Origin: an uncultured Clostridia bacterium
GTDB taxonomy: Bacteria > Bacillota > Clostridia > Christensenellales > UBA1242
Length of the DNA stretch: 64,000 nucleotides
Assembly (NCBI GenBank): GCA_937896905.1
Contig: CALBOE010000010.1
Coordinates: 1 to 64,000 of the forward strand
Direction: 5' to 3'
Positions 61,578 through 64,000 of this stretch are shown here, in pieces. A model generated the notes under the pieces. It did not search any database, was not told the origin of the DNA, and was given only the letters and a program-made list of their open reading frames with translations. The translations under genes were made by a program, and so were the position numbers. Numbering within the stretch: the stretch's first letter is position 1; each line of letters starts with the position of its first letter.

Positions 61578-62084
61578 TTAAATAAATCTGCAACAAAAAC
61601 AAGCCAATATTGCACAAACAACATTGCAAACTAAAGCAATGGGAATTGTAAGCAATGTTTTTTTAACTTTTGTTGAAGCAAAATAAATGCTGCTAACATA
61701 AAAAATTGTATCGCTACTGCCCATAATAACACTGGCGCATTTGCCAATGTAACTATCTACCCCATAAGTGGAAAAAATATCACGCAAAAGCACGTATGAA
61801 GCATTGGAACTAAATGGCCTTATTATACTCAACTCACACACTTCTGGAGGAATGCCAATAAAGCGAAAAACCGGCGCTAAAAAGTTGCACAAATAAGCAC
61901 TTAAGCCGCTATTTCTAAATAATTCCACCGCCACAAACATTGCAATAATGTAAGGCATTAAGCTTGCCATTAACGGCAATGCACCTTTTGCTCCATTAAC
62001 GAAACTAGAATATGCATCAACGCCTTTAATTAAGGCATAAATCATAATAAAGGATATTAATATAGGAATAAACAAATCAGCCAT
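61578..62084 (-). CDS. spmB: Spore maturation protein B
   Basis: SpmB is a membrane protein needed for full dehydration of the spore core. The 168-residue protein has the family's nucleoside-transporter-like gate domain (LPYIIAMFVAVELFRNSGLS region; PPEVCELSIIRPFSSNASYV; GKCASVIMGSSDTIFYV). The ATG at 62084 follows AAGGCG; the frame opens 13 codons earlier. It overlaps the end of spmA by 8 bases. Confidence 0.95.
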   Translation of the reverse strand: MADLFIPILISFIMIYALIKGVDAYSSFVNGAKGALPLMASLMPYIIAMFVAVELFRNSGLSAYLCNFLAPVFRFIGIPPEVCELSIIRPFSSNASYVLLRDIFSTYGVDSYIGKCASVIMGSSDTIFYVSSIYFASTKVKKTLLTIPIALVCNVVCAILACFCCRFI

Positions 62085-62640
62085 TTTTTCGCCTTTTATA
62101 AATGGTTGCAACAAGCAACACACCTAAAATTGTTGGAATGAAAGTGGAAACCATTGTTGGCCACAAAACACAACTTGGGCTTACGCTTCCAGCAATGGCA
62201 CGCATTCCAATAACCGTAGTTGGCAAAAGTTGAATGCCGGTTGAATTTATAACAATAAGCATAATCATGGCTCGCGTTGCTCTTTCTCCACCTTTATCAA
62301 AGCCCTGCATTGCCTTTATACCATAAGGAGTTGCTGCGCTGCCAATGCCAATAATGTTAGATGCAATATTCATGCAAATGTTTTTTTCGGTTTCCTTGTC
62401 TGTTCTACCAAAAATAAAACGCACTGGCCTACTTAACAAACTTGATAATTTATGACTTAGCTTACAATCGTCCGCAACTTGCATAATACCCATCCAAACC
62501 GCATAAATTCCAATAAATTCAATGCACATCGTTATACCCATCTTGCTGGCTTCCATCATAGTCCCAACAATGTTTTCTGGCACAAAAATAGCCATTGCAA
62601 CTAGGCTAGAAATTAGCATCACAATCCAAATTTTACTCAT
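62077..62640 (-). CDS. spmA: Spore maturation protein A
   Basis: SpmA is the partner of SpmB. The 187-residue protein has the conserved IYAVWMGIMQVADD, NIASNIIGIGSAATPYGIKA and STGIQLLPTTVIGMRA. It is the first gene of spmA-spmB. There is no ribosome binding site. A sigma-E-like -10 box, CATACATT, ends only 5 bases before the ATG, so a mother-cell leaderless mRNA is likely. The Bacillus spmAB operon is sigma-E-dependent. Confidence 0.95.
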   Translation of the reverse strand: MSKIWIVMLISSLVAMAIFVPENIVGTMMEASKMGITMCIEFIGIYAVWMGIMQVADDCKLSHKLSSLLSRPVRFIFGRTDKETEKNICMNIASNIIGIGSAATPYGIKAMQGFDKGGERATRAMIMLIVINSTGIQLLPTTVIGMRAIAGSVSPSCVLWPTMVSTFIPTILGVLLVATIYKRRKNG

Positions 62641-62645
62641 AAAAA

Positions 62646-62674
62646 AATGTATGCATCTTGGACGAGCTATATGT
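62646..62674 (-). promoter_or_regulatory. sigma-E-type promoter of spmA
   Basis: On the minus strand ACATATA (62668-62674), 14 bases, CATACATT (62646-62653). The -10 matches CATACAMT at 7 of 8 positions and the -35 matches KMATATT at 5 of 7. Confidence 0.65.
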
Positions 62675-62710
62675 GCAATTTAGATAAATATTAAAAGTTG
62701 AAAATAAACA

Positions 62711-62732
62711 AAAAAAGCACTTTAAAAGTGCC
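62711..62732 (-). terminator. Intrinsic terminator
   Basis: GCACTT and AAGTGC pair around a short loop, with seven T following on the minus strand, 9 bases after the TasA-like gene. Confidence 0.8.
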
Positions 62733-62740
62733 TTTATCCG

Positions 62741-63439
62741 TTAAATTGAAATGTTGTAACTGAATGCTTGGTAAATACACAACATAATTTTATTGCATCT
62801 TTCTTCAACTGTGTTGCAACCAGAAAAGTCAATACCTTCGCTACCAATTGCGTACGCTTGGAAACTTAAAACCACGCTTTTTGCTTGATAGTCATTCCCC
62901 ATTTGTTTGTGAAGCGACAATTTATCTTTTTCAACCACGGTAATTGTAGAGCCCTCTGGGCTATCAGATGGTTGAATGGCAACCGGTTTAATTAAATATC
63001 TAAATTTAACAACCGATAAATCTTCTTTTGTGTATGTAAACAAATAGTCGTTCCAAGAATCGTCATGAACATCAATGAGCGGAACAGCCAAAGCATTTTC
63101 ACCAACAGTTACTTCGGTTTCTAATTCGACATCGTCTAAATTATACACTTTAACTGAATACACAACAGCAAGATAAATTGGTGCATTAGATTTGTTTGTT
63201 ATGGTTAAAGGTGTTGTGTTTCCTAAACTTTGGCCAGGCACAACTACGCCACTTGTGATTAAAATTTCGCTAGATTGGTCCGCCTCAATTTTAAGGTTTG
63301 CCATTGTTATTTTACCAGATATTTTGTTGGCACTAGCACTATAATACGCAAAAACACCACCGAAAACAACAGTGGAAATTAACAAAATTGCAAGCACGAT
63401 AATTGCAGTTGTTTGCCCCGAAACTCTTTTTTTAGTCAT
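62741..63439 (-). CDS. TasA/camelysin-like exported protein
   Basis: This 232-residue protein has an N-terminal signal TAIIVLAILLISTVVFGG followed by FAYYSASA, the pattern of SipW-dependent TasA and camelysin precursors. A beta-rich domain follows (PLTITNKSNAPIYLAVVYSV), as in fibre-forming matrix proteins. No catalytic site is seen. The ATG at 63439 follows GGGGAG; the frame opens 18 codons earlier. No sipW is in the window. A surface-fibre or spore-envelope role is inferred. Confidence 0.65.
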   Translation of the reverse strand: MTKKRVSGQTTAIIVLAILLISTVVFGGVFAYYSASANKISGKITMANLKIEADQSSEILITSGVVVPGQSLGNTTPLTITNKSNAPIYLAVVYSVKVYNLDDVELETEVTVGENALAVPLIDVHDDSWNDYLFTYTKEDLSVVKFRYLIKPVAIQPSDSPEGSTITVVEKDKLSLHKQMGNDYQAKSVVLSFQAYAIGSEGIDFSGCNTVEERCNKIMLCIYQAFSYNISI

Positions 63440-63737
63440 ATTCTCCCCTATAATGATTGTTTGCCCAAATGCTAAAAAGGCAAAACTAATCACTTTTTAT
63501 TGTAAGCAAAAATAATACTACAAGCTTTTATTTATTTTATTTTAATTAATATTTTTGCCATTGTCAAACGTTTGTGCAAAATATATTAAAATTTAATTAT
63601 ATTTTTGCCATTGCACCTTTGTTACCTATTTTTTAAGGGATTATTTGCCTTGTTTTAACAATAAACACAAACATTTTACTAAAAAAAGAATGGATTAAAC
63701 CTATTAAAAATTTGAAAATCCCAAAAACATTTTTAAT

Positions 63738-64000
63738 TTAAGCAATATCTTGCACTAAATAATTTTTTACCAAATAAATAAATTCGCAACATCTAGGACT
63801 CCTTTCCTTATGCCAAAAACCAGAAAGTTTATTTTTTAAGCTTGTGCCCCAAAACTTTTTAATAACACTGCGAATATCACGTTCCACAGTGCAATCTGTT
63901 TTGTCATATTTCTTTGCAACTTTTGGGTAAACCTCCCTGCTAAACGCCCTAATTCTTCTATTTTCATTAATTAAAATATCCATAATATCAACCAAATAGT
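63738..64000 (-). CDS. spo0A: Spo0A C-terminal DNA-binding domain, 5' part outside window
   Basis: The visible 87 residues match the second half of the Spo0A effector domain: REVYPKVAKKYDKTDCTVER and DIRSVIKKFWG correspond to the recognition helices (YPxxAxxxxxTxxxVExxIR). The first helix of that domain is missing and the frame is open at the window edge, so the gene begins further right. The sequence is divergent from Bacillus Spo0A, particularly after the recognition helix, so a Spo0A paralogue is possible. 63494-63737 between this and the TasA-like gene is AT-rich, and I see no gene there. Confidence 0.7.
   Translation of the reverse strand, partial: YLVDIMDILINENRRIRAFSREVYPKVAKKYDKTDCTVERDIRSVIKKFWGTSLKNKLSGFWHKERSPRCCEFIYLVKNYLVQDIA

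Overview
The window is a stretch of chromosome from an AT-rich, endospore-forming Firmicutes (Clostridia-like) bacterium. Sporulation genes mark it as such: spoIVA, spoIVFB, spmA, spmB and the DNA-binding end of a Spo0A protein. The large Bacillus/Clostridium-type SRP RNA and the spoIVFB-rplU-prp-rpmA gene order agree. Most genes are housekeeping genes in short operons separated by clear intrinsic terminators. I see no CRISPR array, prophage, insertion sequence or rRNA operon.

Layout. 1-3.9 kb (minus): a partial membrane-anchored protein, spoIVA, a coiled-coil protein, a membrane protein and lgt. 4-9.4 kb (plus): glmM, ung and ileS; ileS is preceded by a promoter, a short Ile-rich leader ORF and an intrinsic terminator. 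9.4-10.4 kb (minus): acpS and recX. 10.7-14.3 kb (plus): eno-cmk and a strongly promoted protein of unknown function. 14.4-22.1 kb: rubrerythrin, rarA, an unknown membrane protein, gapdh, a membrane-bound XRE regulator, an AbrB-like regulator with an ABC exporter, and an MFS transporter. 22.2-32.1 kb: polA, a structured RNA fused to tRNA-Leu, metG, tyrS, an XRE regulator coupled to a Rel-like HD/TGS protein, and a permuted NlpC/P60 protein. 32.2-37.7 kb (plus): tRNA-Ser, an acyltransferase, and the asd-dapA-dapB-lysC operon for diaminopimelate, lysine and dipicolinate precursors. 37.8-43.4 kb (minus): a Ppx/GppA-like protein, a divergent MreB, minD-minE, spoIVFB, and rplU-prp-rpmA. 43.6-46.4 kb: two RNA-modification enzymes, a HEPN-CBS protein and the SRP RNA. 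46.4-58 kb: one 3842-residue exported protein with eleven alternating repeats. 58-64 kb: a Rho-like protein with no P-loop, mazF with an unusual small partner gene, a helical protein, an ArsP_2-type permease, spmB-spmA, a TasA/camelysin-like protein and spo0A.

Two features run across the window. First, at least six genes that open transcription units (lgt, ung, recX, rarA, polA, and the acyltransferase at 32515) have no ribosome binding site. Each has a -10 box, usually TGnTATAAT, only 6-8 bases before its ATG, which implies leaderless mRNAs. Genes inside operons and many others carry strong GGAGG-type sites. Second, two intergenic sequences near the right end (58111-58188 and 60444-60527) fold into a three-leaf cloverleaf closed by an outer stem. 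Each starts 7-8 bases after the stop codon of a minus-strand gene. Their primary sequences differ, so the shape is what they share.
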